Assembly: GCA_038276395.1 (NCBI GenBank)
Contig: JBBQAA010000037.1
Coordinates: forward strand, 1 to 35,635
Reading direction: 5' to 3'
DNA from: JBBQAA01 sp038276395
GTDB taxonomy: Bacteria > Actinomycetota > Thermoleophilia > Solirubrobacterales > Solirubrobacteraceae
DNA length: 35,635 nucleotides
Made by a program: the position numbers and the translations under genes. Below are positions 1 through 7,938 of this stretch, piece after piece; the stretch's first letter is position 1, and every line of letters starts with the position of its first letter. The notes below the pieces were generated by a model that did no database searches, had not been told where the DNA came from, and saw only the letters and a program-made list of their open reading frames with translations.

Positions 1-1518
1 GATGTAGCCGAGCATGTCCTCTCCGAGCCCGTCGACGAAGCGGAAGGGCGCGTGCATGTGAGGCAGGAGCCAGACCGGCAGCGGGTCGGCGGGGTGGGGG
101 AGGTCCTCCGGGCCGAGCGCGCCGCGCAGGAAGGTGAAGGGGAAGACCTCGCCGGGCACGGTGAGGAACTGGCCGTCGCCGATCCGGAAGGCGGAGACGC
201 GGGTCAGCAGGTTCGTCCCCGTCGTCGAGCCGTTCGGCAGTATCGGGGTCCTGACCGCGCAGCCCTCGGTGTAGCCGGGGCGGGCGGCGAAGACCCCGAT
301 CGAGGCGCCGATCTGGAAGAGCTGGTTGGTGAGCGGGACGCAGACCGCCGCGCTCCGCCCCCAGAGCACGAAGGAGCGGGTGGGGCGCGCGTGGCGCAAC
401 GCGCCGCCGACGGCGCCGGCGATCGCGCGGGCCAGCGCGACGTCCTCGTGGGCGTAGCCGAGCGGAGCGCGCGTCTGCCGCGTGCCGAAGAGGGTGCGGC
501 AGCCCGCCGGGTGTGACTCGTCGACGAAGCGCTGCGGGCGCTGGGAGATCGGCTTCGGGAAGACCTCCGGGGTCTCGACGCTCCCCACCGAGCCGGCCAT
601 CTCGATCCCCACCCCGCCGTAGCGGCGCTCGAGATCGGCGCGCAGGAAGTGGATCCAGTCGCTCGAGATCGCCACGCGCTCGGACGGGTCGGGGTTGAAG
701 CCGAGCGTCTCCGCGTGCTGGGAGACGTTGGCCAGGGTGGCGATCGCGCGCCCGTCCCGCCCGACGGCCTGCAGGATGGGCATCCGCCGGTCGTCCACGT
801 AGGGATAGGAGGACCAGCACTGGCGCAGGTTCGCCGGCTCGACGGCCTGCGCGAAGCGGAGGCGCGCCGGGCGCACGCGACGTGCCGCCTGCTCGATCGC
901 CAGCGCCGAGCGCTGCACCAGGTAGCTCGTGAAGTACGCGTTGACGCTCGAGGTGAAGGCCGAGACGCCCGAGATGCCGAGCGAGTCGGGCGCCGACTCG
1001 TCGTGGGTGGCGGAGATGTAGATGCCGTCGAGCCTCACGCCGTCGGCGGCGACCCGGGCGCGGATCGCGTCGGCGTAGACGTTGAAGAGCCCCTCCTGGT
1101 CGACGACCTCGACGGCCAGGCGCCTCCCGCCGTGGCGCACGACGAGCGCCCGCGCGCCGACCGGGTCGAGCACGTGCGTGTAGAGGCGCGGCGAGTCGCC
1201 GCCACCGCCGAGGAAGTTGCCGTCCCAGCGGCCGTTTCCGTTGCAGTCGCGGTAGGGGTCGCCCGCATCGAAATGGCCCGTGTGCTTGAGGTCCGTGTAG
1301 GCCTCCTCGAAGGCGAAGCGCCGGCGCCCGGTGAAGAGCGCCGCCCTCGGGCAGGCGATCGCCGCGTCGTGGGGACCGGCGGCGGGCGGCGTGAAGGAGA
1401 CCGAGGCCGCGCCGACGGCGAAGCCTTCATGCGGCGCGCGCGCCGCGGCCCCCGCCGGGGAGAGGGCGAGCACGCCCAGCGCGAGCAGCGCGCCGCGCAA
1501 AGCCGCCGGGCCGCGCAT
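1..1518 (-). CDS. Secreted protein of the neutral/alkaline ceramidase superfamily, C-terminus cut by window edge
   Basis: This frame is open without a stop from the ATG at 1518 to base 1 (506 codons), so the C-terminus lies outside the window. The first ~28 residues form a signal peptide (hydrophobic LLALGVLALS core, then AGAAARA), so the product is probably exported. The mature part opens with the VGAASVSFTPP motif typical of the neutral/alkaline ceramidase N-terminal domain. It also has ATHDESAPDSLG, a TLANVSQHAETLG block and, near the cut, VPGEVFPFTF and DGLGEDMLGYI. Characterised ceramidases carry T-H-T-H-S where this protein has T-H-D-E-S, and its AGSVGSVET block is not an obvious match to their serine nucleophile site, so the substrate may not be ceramide. 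The start overlaps the aldehyde dehydrogenase stop (ATGA), giving translational coupling. Superfamily assignment is fairly sure; the reaction is not. Confidence 0.82.
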   Translation of the reverse strand, partial: MRGPAALRGALLALGVLALSPAGAAARAPHEGFAVGAASVSFTPPAAGPHDAAIACPRAALFTGRRRFAFEEAYTDLKHTGHFDAGDPYRDCNGNGRWDGNFLGGGGDSPRLYTHVLDPVGARALVVRHGGRRLAVEVVDQEGLFNVYADAIRARVAADGVRLDGIYISATHDESAPDSLGISGVSAFTSSVNAYFTSYLVQRSALAIEQAARRVRPARLRFAQAVEPANLRQCWSSYPYVDDRRMPILQAVGRDGRAIATLANVSQHAETLGFNPDPSERVAISSDWIHFLRADLERRYGGVGIEMAGSVGSVETPEVFPKPISQRPQRFVDESHPAGCRTLFGTRQTRAPLGYAHEDVALARAIAGAVGGALRHARPTRSFVLWGRSAAVCVPLTNQLFQIGASIGVFAARPGYTEGCAVRTPILPNGSTTGTNLLTRVSAFRIGDGQFLTVPGEVFPFTFLRGALGPEDLPHPADPLPVWLLPHMHAPFRFVDGLGEDMLGYI

Positions 1519-2954
1519 CAGAGCTGGATCGCCTTGACCTCGAGGAACTCCTCGAGCCCGTGGCGGCCGAGCTCGCGCCCGTGGCCCGACTGCTTGTAGC
1601 CGCCGAACGGCGCGAGCGGGTTGAAGGCGGCGCCGTTTATCTCGACCTGGCCCGTGCGCAGCCGCCGCGCGACCGCGCGGGCGTGCTCGGGGTCGCCCGA
1701 CCAGACGCCGCCGGCGAGCCCGTAGATCGTGCCGTTGGCGATCTCCACGGCCTCGTCCTCGTCGGCGTAGGGGATGATCGAGAGCACGGGGCCGAAGATC
1801 TCCTCCTGGGCGATCCGCATGTCCGGGGTGACCTCGGAGAATACGGTCGGCCTCACGTAGAAGCCGTTCGGGTCGGTGTCCTCGGGCGCCTCGCCGCCGC
1901 CGGCCACGAGCTTCGCGCCCTCGGCGACTCCCCGCTCGATGTAGCCGCGCACCCGCTCGCGCTGGGCGGCGGAGACGAGCGGCCCGAGCTGCGTGCCCTC
2001 GGCGAACGGGTCCCCGACCTTGATCTCGGCGACGACCGCGGCGGCGATCGCCTCGGCCTCGGCCAGGCGCTCGCGGGGGACGAGCATCCGCGTCAGCGCC
2101 GAGCACGTCTGGCCCGAGTTCAGGTAGCACTTCTGGATGCCGTCGATGACCGCGCGCTGCAGGTCGGCGTCGGGCAGGATCACGTTGGCCGACTTGCCGC
2201 CGAGCTCGAGCGCGACGCGCTTGACCGTCTGCGCGCACCGCTCCCCGATCTGCCGCCCGACGGCGGTCGAGCCGGTGAAGGAGACCATGTCGACGTCCGG
2301 GTGGCCGACGAGCGCCGCGCCGACCTCGGGGCCGGTGCCGACAACGAGGTTGAAGACGCCGGGCGGGACCCCCGCATCCTCCATCAGCTCGGCGAGCAGG
2401 AAAGCGTTCAGCGGCGTGACCTCGCTCGGCTTGGCCACCACCGTGCAGCCCGCGGCGAGCGCGGCGGCGACCTTGGCCGAAAGCTGGTGCAGCGGATAGT
2501 TCCACGGCGTGATCGAGGCGACGACCCCGACCGGCTCGCGCACGATCAGCGAGTTGCCGACCTGCTCCTCCCAAGCGAAGTCCTCCATGAGCGCAGGCAT
2601 CGAGGCGAAGTCCATCGTCGGCAGGCCGGCCTGGATCATCACCGCGAGGCCGATCGGCATCCCCACCTCGCGGGCGATCAGCGCGGCGATCTCCGCCGAG
2701 CGGGCGGCGAGCCCGGCGCCGACGGCGGCGAGCAGGTCCGCGCGGTCCTCCACGGAGGTCTGAGACCACGCCGGGAAGGCGGCGCGGGCGGCGGCGACCG
2801 CGCGGGCGACGTCCTCCGGGCCGCCCTCCGGCACTCGGCCCATGACCTCCCCGGTGGCCGACTCGACGACGTCGATCGTCTCGGCGCCGGCGGGCGGGAC
2901 CCACTCCCCGCCGACGTAGAAGCTCTCCCGGGCGATCAGGGTCTCGGTGGCCAT
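1518..2954 (-). CDS. NAD(P)-dependent aldehyde dehydrogenase
   Basis: A 478-residue protein of normal ALDH-superfamily length that oxidises an aldehyde to the carboxylic acid with NAD(P)+, presumably in the cytoplasm. Visible landmarks are PWN at 150-152 (oxyanion-hole Asn152), the cofactor-loop motif FTGSTAVG near 226-233, the general base Glu250 in LELGGKSAN and the nucleophile Cys284 in NSGQTCSA. EEIFGPVL and PFGGYKQSG follow near the C-terminus. It starts at an ATG 10 bases after the stop of the GMC oxidoreductase and overlaps the start of the ceramidase-like gene. The neighbour is a likely long-chain alcohol oxidase, so the aldehyde it makes is a natural substrate; that is inference. Family certain, substrate unknown. 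Confidence 0.93.
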   Translation of the reverse strand: MATETLIARESFYVGGEWVPPAGAETIDVVESATGEVMGRVPEGGPEDVARAVAAARAAFPAWSQTSVEDRADLLAAVGAGLAARSAEIAALIAREVGMPIGLAVMIQAGLPTMDFASMPALMEDFAWEEQVGNSLIVREPVGVVASITPWNYPLHQLSAKVAAALAAGCTVVAKPSEVTPLNAFLLAELMEDAGVPPGVFNLVVGTGPEVGAALVGHPDVDMVSFTGSTAVGRQIGERCAQTVKRVALELGGKSANVILPDADLQRAVIDGIQKCYLNSGQTCSALTRMLVPRERLAEAEAIAAAVVAEIKVGDPFAEGTQLGPLVSAAQRERVRGYIERGVAEGAKLVAGGGEAPEDTDPNGFYVRPTVFSEVTPDMRIAQEEIFGPVLSIIPYADEDEAVEIANGTIYGLAGGVWSGDPEHARAVARRLRTGQVEINGAAFNPLAPFGGYKQSGHGRELGRHGLEEFLEVKAIQL

Positions 2955-2964
2955 CTTGGTTCTC

Positions 2965-4956
2965 CTAACGGGTGGCGGCGGTCAGCGGATTCTCGGCGCG
3001 GGTGCCGGCGATGGCCTCGGCCGTGCGGTGGGCCAGGGCCATGATCGAGACCATCGGGTTCGTGCCCGACGGGGTGGGGAAGGCGGAGCCGTCACCGATC
3101 CACACGCCCGGGGTGTCGTGGAGCTCGCCCCACGGGTTGGCCACCGAGGCGGCGGGGTCCGGCCCCATGCGGCAGGAGCCCATCTGGTGGGCGGAGAACA
3201 GCTTGGCCCCGCCCGCGGCGAAGGGCGCCCGCTGCGCCTTGGCGATGAACGGCTCGAGCGCGTCGCCGTGGCGCCAGTGGGGCATCCCGCCGGCCAGGTG
3301 GTAGATGTCGATGGCGCCCGCCGCCTCGTGTAGGCGGGCGAGCTTCTCCACCGAGAGGCGCAGGTTGGCGAGATCGAGCGGATCGGTCACCGAGTAGAGG
3401 GGCACGGCCTCGCCGCGCGCGTCCACCTCGACCATCCCGGCGCCGTGGTCCCGCGTCAGCGCGATGAACGACGCGCCGTTCCTGAAGCCGGACATCATCT
3501 CCTTGTGGGCGGCGCCGCCCGTCCACGGCAGCGCCGAGCCGGCCACGCCGGTCGTGTACTGCGCGCCCTCGACGAGGAAGCCGTAGCCGTCGCCGGCGTG
3601 GTTCTGGAACTCGTCGACGAGCGCGGCGTGGGGGGCGCCCCACCACGCCTGCATGTCCTCCGGGTAGTAGCCGAACATGGCGATGCAGGGATGCAGGCGG
3701 AGGTTCTGCCCGACGGCCGGGCCGCCGATCCCCGAGCGGCGGAGCAGCGCGGGGGACTCGAGGGCGCCACCGGCGACGACGACCCGCGGGGCCCGCACGG
3801 TCACCTGCGCGCTGCGGCCGGTGGCGGGGTCCTCGTAGCGCGCCGCGACGCCGGCGGCGCGGCCACCCTCGAGGAGGATCCGCTCGGCCCGGCAGCGGAC
3901 GACGATCTCCGCGTCGTGGGCGGCGGCGTCGCGCAGGAAGGTCCGCTCGGTGCCGAGCTTCGACGGGTCCCCCCAGCCGATCTGGCCCGAGGCCTCCGGG
4001 GTGTAGAGGTCGAGATCGGCGTTCCGCACCACGGTCCGGAAGTCCCAGCCGAGCGCATCGGCGCCCGCCTTCATGCGCTCCTGGGGCTTGTTGAGATCGG
4101 AGGCCTTGTCCGTCGCGCCGATCCGCTCGAGGACCGTGTCGAGGTGGCGGTCGTACTCGGCGCCGTCGACGCCCTCGAGGCCGAACTCGGTGGCCCACTG
4201 CTCGCGGACCCAGGCGGTGGTGCGCAGGCAGTTCGTCCAGTTGATCGTCGTGCCCCCGCCGAGAGTCGTGCCCGCCTGCAGGGAGACGTTGCCCTCGGCC
4301 GTGGCCTGCGGGCCGCCGCGCCAGTACATCTCCTGGTAGGCGTGGAGCTCGAGGCCCGTCCAGTCCTCCTCGGTGAAGTAGCCGGCGGCCTCGAGCACGA
4401 CGACCTTCAGGCCCTGCCCGGCCAGCGTGCCGGCGATGGTGCCGCCGCCGGCGCCCGAGCCGACGATGACGACGTCGGCCTCGAGCGTCGCCTCCTCCTC
4501 GGTCGGCACCCAGGGCGTGATCGCCTTGGGCGGGGGTGGGGCGCTCGGCCGCTCCGGGCCGGCGTAGCCGAACGTCGCCCAGTTGGGGTTCCCGCCGGTC
4601 TCCGGGTCGGGCGCGCCGTAGTAGAGGAAGAGCGTCATCGCCGTCAGCGCGCCGACGCCCTGGGCGGCGAGCGGCGAGGCCAGGCACATCGTGCGCAGGA
4701 GCTGCTCGCGGGAGAGCTGCGTCGGGGCGGTGATGAAGCCCTGGGCGGCGAGCACGTCGAGAAGCTGCGTGAGGCCGCCGCGCAGCTCGGGGTCGGGGAT
4801 GCCGTCGAGGAGCTGCTCGACCCCGCCGGGGATGCCGATGTCGCTCGCCCTCCGCCCCCAGAACCCGTCGGGGTCGGGCGTGCGCTCGAGGGACGGGACG
4901 ATCGTGTCGCAGAGCGCCGAGAGAACCTCGCGCCGTGCGTCGGAGAGCTCGGGCAT
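2965..4956 (-). CDS. GMC-family FAD alcohol oxidase/dehydrogenase, long-chain alcohol oxidase type
   Basis: A 663-residue flavoprotein. Residues 1-120 form a helical region like that in front of the catalytic part of long-chain fatty alcohol oxidases and the gluconate 2-dehydrogenase subunit 3 domain. The FAD Rossmann motif follows (VIVGSGAGGG, 164-172), with an acidic VVVLEAAGYF strand end. Further on come the GMC signature TTLGGGTTINWTN and the C-terminal catalytic region with HQMGSCRMG and SGTNPMVSIMALA. A further in-frame ATG lies 23 codons upstream, but the start at 4956 is preferred: homology begins there and a TACGAT -10 element ends 6 bases before it. It probably oxidises a primary alcohol to the aldehyde, which the next gene could oxidise further. 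First gene of a three-gene minus-strand operon. Substrate chain length is inferred from domain layout only. Confidence 0.9.
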   Translation of the reverse strand: MPELSDARREVLSALCDTIVPSLERTPDPDGFWGRRASDIGIPGGVEQLLDGIPDPELRGGLTQLLDVLAAQGFITAPTQLSREQLLRTMCLASPLAAQGVGALTAMTLFLYYGAPDPETGGNPNWATFGYAGPERPSAPPPPKAITPWVPTEEEATLEADVVIVGSGAGGGTIAGTLAGQGLKVVVLEAAGYFTEEDWTGLELHAYQEMYWRGGPQATAEGNVSLQAGTTLGGGTTINWTNCLRTTAWVREQWATEFGLEGVDGAEYDRHLDTVLERIGATDKASDLNKPQERMKAGADALGWDFRTVVRNADLDLYTPEASGQIGWGDPSKLGTERTFLRDAAAHDAEIVVRCRAERILLEGGRAAGVAARYEDPATGRSAQVTVRAPRVVVAGGALESPALLRRSGIGGPAVGQNLRLHPCIAMFGYYPEDMQAWWGAPHAALVDEFQNHAGDGYGFLVEGAQYTTGVAGSALPWTGGAAHKEMMSGFRNGASFIALTRDHGAGMVEVDARGEAVPLYSVTDPLDLANLRLSVEKLARLHEAAGAIDIYHLAGGMPHWRHGDALEPFIAKAQRAPFAAGGAKLFSAHQMGSCRMGPDPAASVANPWGELHDTPGVWIGDGSAFPTPSGTNPMVSIMALAHRTAEAIAGTRAENPLTAATR

Positions 4957-4962
4957 GGCCGG

Positions 4963-4991
4963 ATCGTATGCGCGATCTGACGGCGTGTCTA
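4963..4991 (-). promoter_or_regulatory. Promoter of the GMC-ALDH-ceramidase-like operon
   Basis: Reading the minus strand, TAGACA (4991-4986) and TACGAT (4968-4963) are 17 bases apart, a good housekeeping-sigma spacing, and the -10 ends 6 bases before the ATG at 4956. The transcript would be leaderless or nearly so. The -35 overlaps the -10 of the divergent pseudogene promoter. This is the only -10 in the window with a recognisable -35. Confidence 0.6.
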
Positions 4992-4995
4992 GGCT
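4990..4995 (+). promoter_or_regulatory. -10 element (TAGGCT) before the broken secreted-protein gene
   Basis: TAGGCT ends 7 bases before the GTG at 5003. It overlaps the -35 of the divergent GMC promoter, so the two promoters would compete. No -35 is recognisable. Confidence 0.45.
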
Positions 4996-5002
4996 GCGCC
5001 GC

Positions 5003-5560
5003 GTGAGCGCCCGCCGCCTCCTCATCCTGCTCGCCGCGCTGGCGCTGCTCGCGCCCCGCGCCCGCCGCCGCCAAGCTCCCGCGCTGGTGGCCGCGCGGGG
5101 CGCAGCTCGGCTCTCCGACCCGCCCGGCGGCGCGGCCGCGCTGCGCCGTGCGGCGCCCTTCGGCTTCCGCTACCAGTATCTGGCATTACATGATCGAGCA
5201 GTCCGCGCCCGGCCTCGGCGGGGGCGCCGAGGACGCCCACGACCTCGCCGTGCTGCGCTCGCCTGCGGTCATGCGCAGGCTCTACGCCGACCTCTCGGTG
5301 CTCTTCCGTCGGATCGCCTCGACCCACCGGCCCGCCGTCGTGCAGGTCGAGCCCGACCTGTGGGGCTACGTGCAGCAGGCGAGCCGCGGCGACCATGCGG
5401 GCACGGTGCGCGCCGCGGTGGCGGCTTCGGCACCGGGCTCCCGCTCGCGCTCTGGCAGATCCCGCTCGGGAACCGCATCATGCGCGCGATGAACGACGAG
5501 GGCGGCTACTTCAAGGCGCGGGCGCGTGCCTACTACCGCGCGGGCGCGCTGCGGCGCTGA
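5003..5560 (+). pseudogene. Broken gene for a secreted protein (glycosidase-like actinobacterial family)
   Basis: Three pieces of one protein lie in order but in different frames. From the GTG at 5003 comes a signal peptide (LLILLAALALLAP) and FRYQYLA. From about 5181, one frame over, comes WHYMIEQSAPG through VVQVEPDLWGYVQQ to about 5420. From about 5424, back in the first frame, comes LALWQIPLGNRIMRAMN, ending at TGA 5558-5560. These motifs recall large secreted actinobacterial proteins with a glycosidase-like fold, in which the pieces are separated by more sequence, so internal stretches seem to be missing as well as the frame being shifted. It cannot make a full-length product. Family recognition is from memory of motifs. 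Confidence 0.62.
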
Positions 5561-5576
5561 GAGCCGCGTCCTCTTC

Positions 5577-6215
5577 GTGCTCGCGAGCCACCACCTCCTC
5601 GCCTTCATGCTCACCTCGGTGGCGATCGTGCTCGTGCCGGGCCCGAGCATGCTCTTCGTGCTCACGCGCTCGCTCACGCTCGGCCGTCGCGCGGGTCTCG
5701 CCACCGTGCTCGGCAACGCGACGGGGATCTATCTCCAGATCACCGCGGTGGCCCTCGGCGTGGGGCCGCTCGTCGAGCGCTCGATCGTGGTCTTCACCGC
5801 GGTCAAGGTGGCGGGCGGCGCCTACCTGATCTACCTCGGCGTGCAGGCGATCCGCCATCGCCGCGAGCTGGGGGAGGCGCTCAGCGCCGCCACGCCGCCG
5901 GCGCCGCTGCGGCGGATCGTCCGCGAGGCGTTCCTCGTCGGCGTCGCCAACCCGAAGACCGTCGTGTTCTTTGCCGCCGCCCTGCCGCCCTTCGTCGACC
6001 GCGCCGCGGGGCGGGTGCCGCTTCAGCTCGTCTCGCTCGGTGCGGTCTTCTTCCTCATCGCGCTCCTGCTCGACTCCGTCTGGGCGCTAGCGGCGGGCAC
6101 GCTGCGCGCCTGGTTCCTGCGCGACCCCAGGCGCTTGGCGCGGATCGGCGGGCTCGGAGGCGTCGTCATCGTCGGCCTCGGCGCGCGGGTGGCGCTCAGC
6201 GGGCGGGGGAGCTAG
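5577..6215 (+). CDS. LysE/RhtB-family amino-acid or metabolite exporter
   Basis: A 212-residue inner-membrane protein with about six hydrophobic segments. The LysE signature is present near the N-terminus (VPGPSMLFVLTRSLTLG), and the second-half motif FLVGVANPKTVVFFAAALPPFV is also typical. Family members export basic or neutral amino acids, homoserine lactones and similar small metabolites by proton antiport; the substrate cannot be read from sequence. The GTG at 5577 is preferred because the conserved HHLLAFMLTSVAIVL block follows it directly. The frame is open back to 5526, but that part overlaps the end of the broken gene and is not family-like; ATG 5607 would cut the first membrane helix. 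No -10 was seen upstream. Confidence 0.87.
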   Translation: MLASHHLLAFMLTSVAIVLVPGPSMLFVLTRSLTLGRRAGLATVLGNATGIYLQITAVALGVGPLVERSIVVFTAVKVAGGAYLIYLGVQAIRHRRELGEALSAATPPAPLRRIVREAFLVGVANPKTVVFFAAALPPFVDRAAGRVPLQLVSLGAVFFLIALLLDSVWALAAGTLRAWFLRDPRRLARIGGLGGVVIVGLGARVALSGRGS

Positions 6216-6264
6216 ACAACCCGCCCCGCGGCCGGCTACCGGGTCAGGGCCTTGAGCCGCCGGA

Positions 6265-6280
6265 CCAGGGCCGGCCCTGG
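6265..6280. repeat. Perfect 16-base palindrome between convergent genes
   Basis: CCAGGGCCGGCCCTGG is its own reverse complement. It sits in the 111-base gap between the convergent ends of the LysE-like gene (6215) and the epimerase gene (6327). In RNA it would form a short GC hairpin on either strand. No T tract follows, so it could be a weak bidirectional terminator or a protein site. Confidence 0.4.
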
Positions 6281-6326
6281 CGGGAGGGAGGCGAACCGCA
6301 CAGCATTTCCCCGGCTCTCAGGATTC

Positions 6327-6860
6327 TCACCACGGCAGCGAGTCGGCGATCTCCGCGAGCGCCGGCGCTGTGCGGTCGCGCTCGGAGACCACGAGCTCCC
6401 CCTCCGGCCAGGGGATGCCCACCGCGGGATCGTCATAGCGAAAGCCCGCCTCGGTCTCGGAGTCGTAGTAGCTCGAGACCTTGTAGACGACATCGGCCTC
6501 CGCGCTCGTGACCGCGAAGCCGTGCGCGAAGCCGACCGGGACGAAGGCCGCCTGCAGGCGCTCGTCGTCGAGCGTGAAGGTCTCCCACTGCCCGAACGTG
6601 GGGGAGGCGCTGCGAAGGTCGACGACGACGTCGAGGATCGCCCCGCGCGCGCAACGGACGAGCTTGGCCTGCCCCGGGTGGGTCTGGAAGTGCATCCCGC
6701 GCACGGTCCCGCGGCGCGAGCGCGAGTGGTTGTCCTGCACCCAGGTCACGCTCGGGAGCCAGTCGGCGCGGAAGGTCTCGGCGAAGAACCCGCGCTCGTC
6801 GCCGAACCCGCGGGGGGCGAAGAGGCGCGGGCCGTCGAGCCGGGTGGGGAGCTCTTCCAT
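6327..6860 (-). CDS. rmlC: dTDP-4-dehydrorhamnose 3,5-epimerase-type sugar nucleotide epimerase
   Basis: A 177-residue cupin of normal RmlC length (about 180), which inverts C3 and C5 of a 4-keto-6-deoxy sugar nucleotide. Visible are VQDNHSRS, RGMHFQ with the catalytic base His57, FVPVGFAHGFAV, the VYKVSSYYD block with the expected catalytic Tyr, and FRYDDPAVGIPWP. No rmlA, rmlB or rmlD is nearby. The nearest sugar genes, 10 kb away, look like CDP-sugar enzymes, so a CDP-linked substrate is possible. The ATG at 6860 is supported by a TACCCT -10 ending 8 bases upstream. The family is sure; the nucleotide carrier is not. Confidence 0.9.
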   Translation of the reverse strand: MEELPTRLDGPRLFAPRGFGDERGFFAETFRADWLPSVTWVQDNHSRSRRGTVRGMHFQTHPGQAKLVRCARGAILDVVVDLRSASPTFGQWETFTLDDERLQAAFVPVGFAHGFAVTSAEADVVYKVSSYYDSETEAGFRYDDPAVGIPWPEGELVVSERDRTAPALAEIADSLPW

Positions 6861-6868
6861 GCCGGCGC

Positions 6869-6874
6869 AGGGTA
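6869..6874 (-). promoter_or_regulatory. -10 element (TACCCT) of the rmlC-like gene
   Basis: On the minus strand TACCCT ends 8 bases before the ATG at 6860. The 60-base gap to the divergent RpiR-type regulator gene holds only this clear element; the regulator could act here. Confidence 0.5.
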
Positions 6875-6920
6875 GGCGGGAAGGACTCCGGCGCCCGGGC
6901 GTCGAAACCCGGGGCCGCCG

Positions 6921-7802
6921 ATGAAGTCCTCCGCCTCCGCCACCCATGCCGTGCCCGCCGCCCCGCACGGCCACCAGACGCTCTCGGTCTACATCCGCAG
7001 CCGCTTCGACGACTTCTCCCGGTCCCAGAAGGACGTCGCGCAGTACATCGTCGACCACCTCGACGAAGCCGCCTTCCAGACGGCGGAGGAGCTCGCGCGC
7101 CGCGCCTCGACGTCGAGCTCGACCGTCGTGCGCTTCTCCCAGGCGCTCGGCTTCGAGGGCTTTCCCGAGCTCCAGCAGGCGGCCCGCGACGAGTACCGGC
7201 GCGGCCTGCCCGGGAAGAACGGCCCGCCCGCCGCCGTCGCGCCGCCGCTCTTCTCCCTCGACCACACGGAGTTCGAGGCCGCGCTCGGCGCCGATCACGT
7301 GAACGTCGAGGAGACGGCGAGGAAGCTGTCGCGCGCCGAGGTCGAGGGCGCGGTCGACGCGATTGTCTCGGCCGGGAAGATCCTCATCGCCGGCACCGAC
7401 CAGATGGCGTTCTTCGCCTCGTATCTGCGTCACCTGCTGATGCTGCTCGACGTGCGCGCGGAGACCGTCGCGAGCCCGTCCCAGGAGGCGCTCGGGCGCC
7501 TGGCGCGGATCGACGAGGAGACGCTCGTCATCGGCCTCTCGGCCGGCCGTCCCCATCCGCTCATCGCCCGCACGATGAAGCTCGCCCGCCACCGCAAGGC
7601 GGCGACGCTCGCAATCACCGACGCGACGCTCTCCGAGGTCGCGAAGCTCGCCCGGATCCGGCTCTACTACTCCTCCAACTCGCCGGCCTACGTGCGCTCG
7701 CACACGGCGCTCCTCGGCGTCATCCAGGCCCTGGCCTACGGGGTCTACGCGCGGGACGCCCCGAACTACGACCTGCGCATCAAGGCCTTCCGGCTGAAGT
7801 AG
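6921..7802 (+). CDS. MurR/RpiR-family transcriptional regulator with SIS domain
   Basis: A 293-residue regulator. About residues 24-95 form the RpiR-type helix-turn-helix domain (FSRSQKDVAQYIVDHL, then TAEELARRASTSSSTVVRFS). Residues ~125-285 form a SIS sugar-isomerase-fold domain that binds a phosphosugar, with ILIAGTDQM and LVIGLSAGRPHPLIARTM as the two phosphosugar-loop regions; the usual serine-rich loop is partly replaced by AGR. Such proteins sense phosphosugars and repress or activate sugar-use genes. It lies divergent to rmlC and upstream of pdxS, with neither an obvious partner. A broken rpiB-like gene lies about 6 kb downstream. No -10 hexamer was found near its ATG. Confidence 0.88.
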   Translation: MKSSASATHAVPAAPHGHQTLSVYIRSRFDDFSRSQKDVAQYIVDHLDEAAFQTAEELARRASTSSSTVVRFSQALGFEGFPELQQAARDEYRRGLPGKNGPPAAVAPPLFSLDHTEFEAALGADHVNVEETARKLSRAEVEGAVDAIVSAGKILIAGTDQMAFFASYLRHLLMLLDVRAETVASPSQEALGRLARIDEETLVIGLSAGRPHPLIARTMKLARHRKAATLAITDATLSEVAKLARIRLYYSSNSPAYVRSHTALLGVIQALAYGVYARDAPNYDLRIKAFRLK

Positions 7803-7925
7803 GCGGCCGGCTTCGATCACGAACGCGCCGCTGCGGACGTTGCCGACGCACGAGCGACGGCAGAACTCGCCGCGCGGCGCACGCCGGCCCGGCCAACGCC
7901 GCGGCGGCCGCGCAGGGGCCGCGGA

Positions 7926-7931
7926 TAGACT
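7926..7931 (+). promoter_or_regulatory. -10 element (TAGACT) of pdxST
   Basis: TAGACT ends 7 bases before the pdxS ATG at 7939. The start could hardly be preceded by a ribosome binding site, so a leaderless message is likely. The remaining ~120 bases back to the regulator stop show no other element. Confidence 0.58.
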
Positions 7932-7938
7932 CGCCCGC

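Noticed and set aside
1560..3044. Plus-strand 494-codon open frame opposite the aldehyde dehydrogenase
   Set aside because: Mirror of a complete ALDH with catalytic Glu and Cys; the plus-strand product has shadow composition.
7803..7938. Minus-strand peptide with two cysteines (GEFCRRSCVGNV) in the gap before pdxS
   Set aside because: No start with a -10 or Shine-Dalgarno sequence, and the frame is only part of a long antisense shadow; Cys pair alone is not enough.
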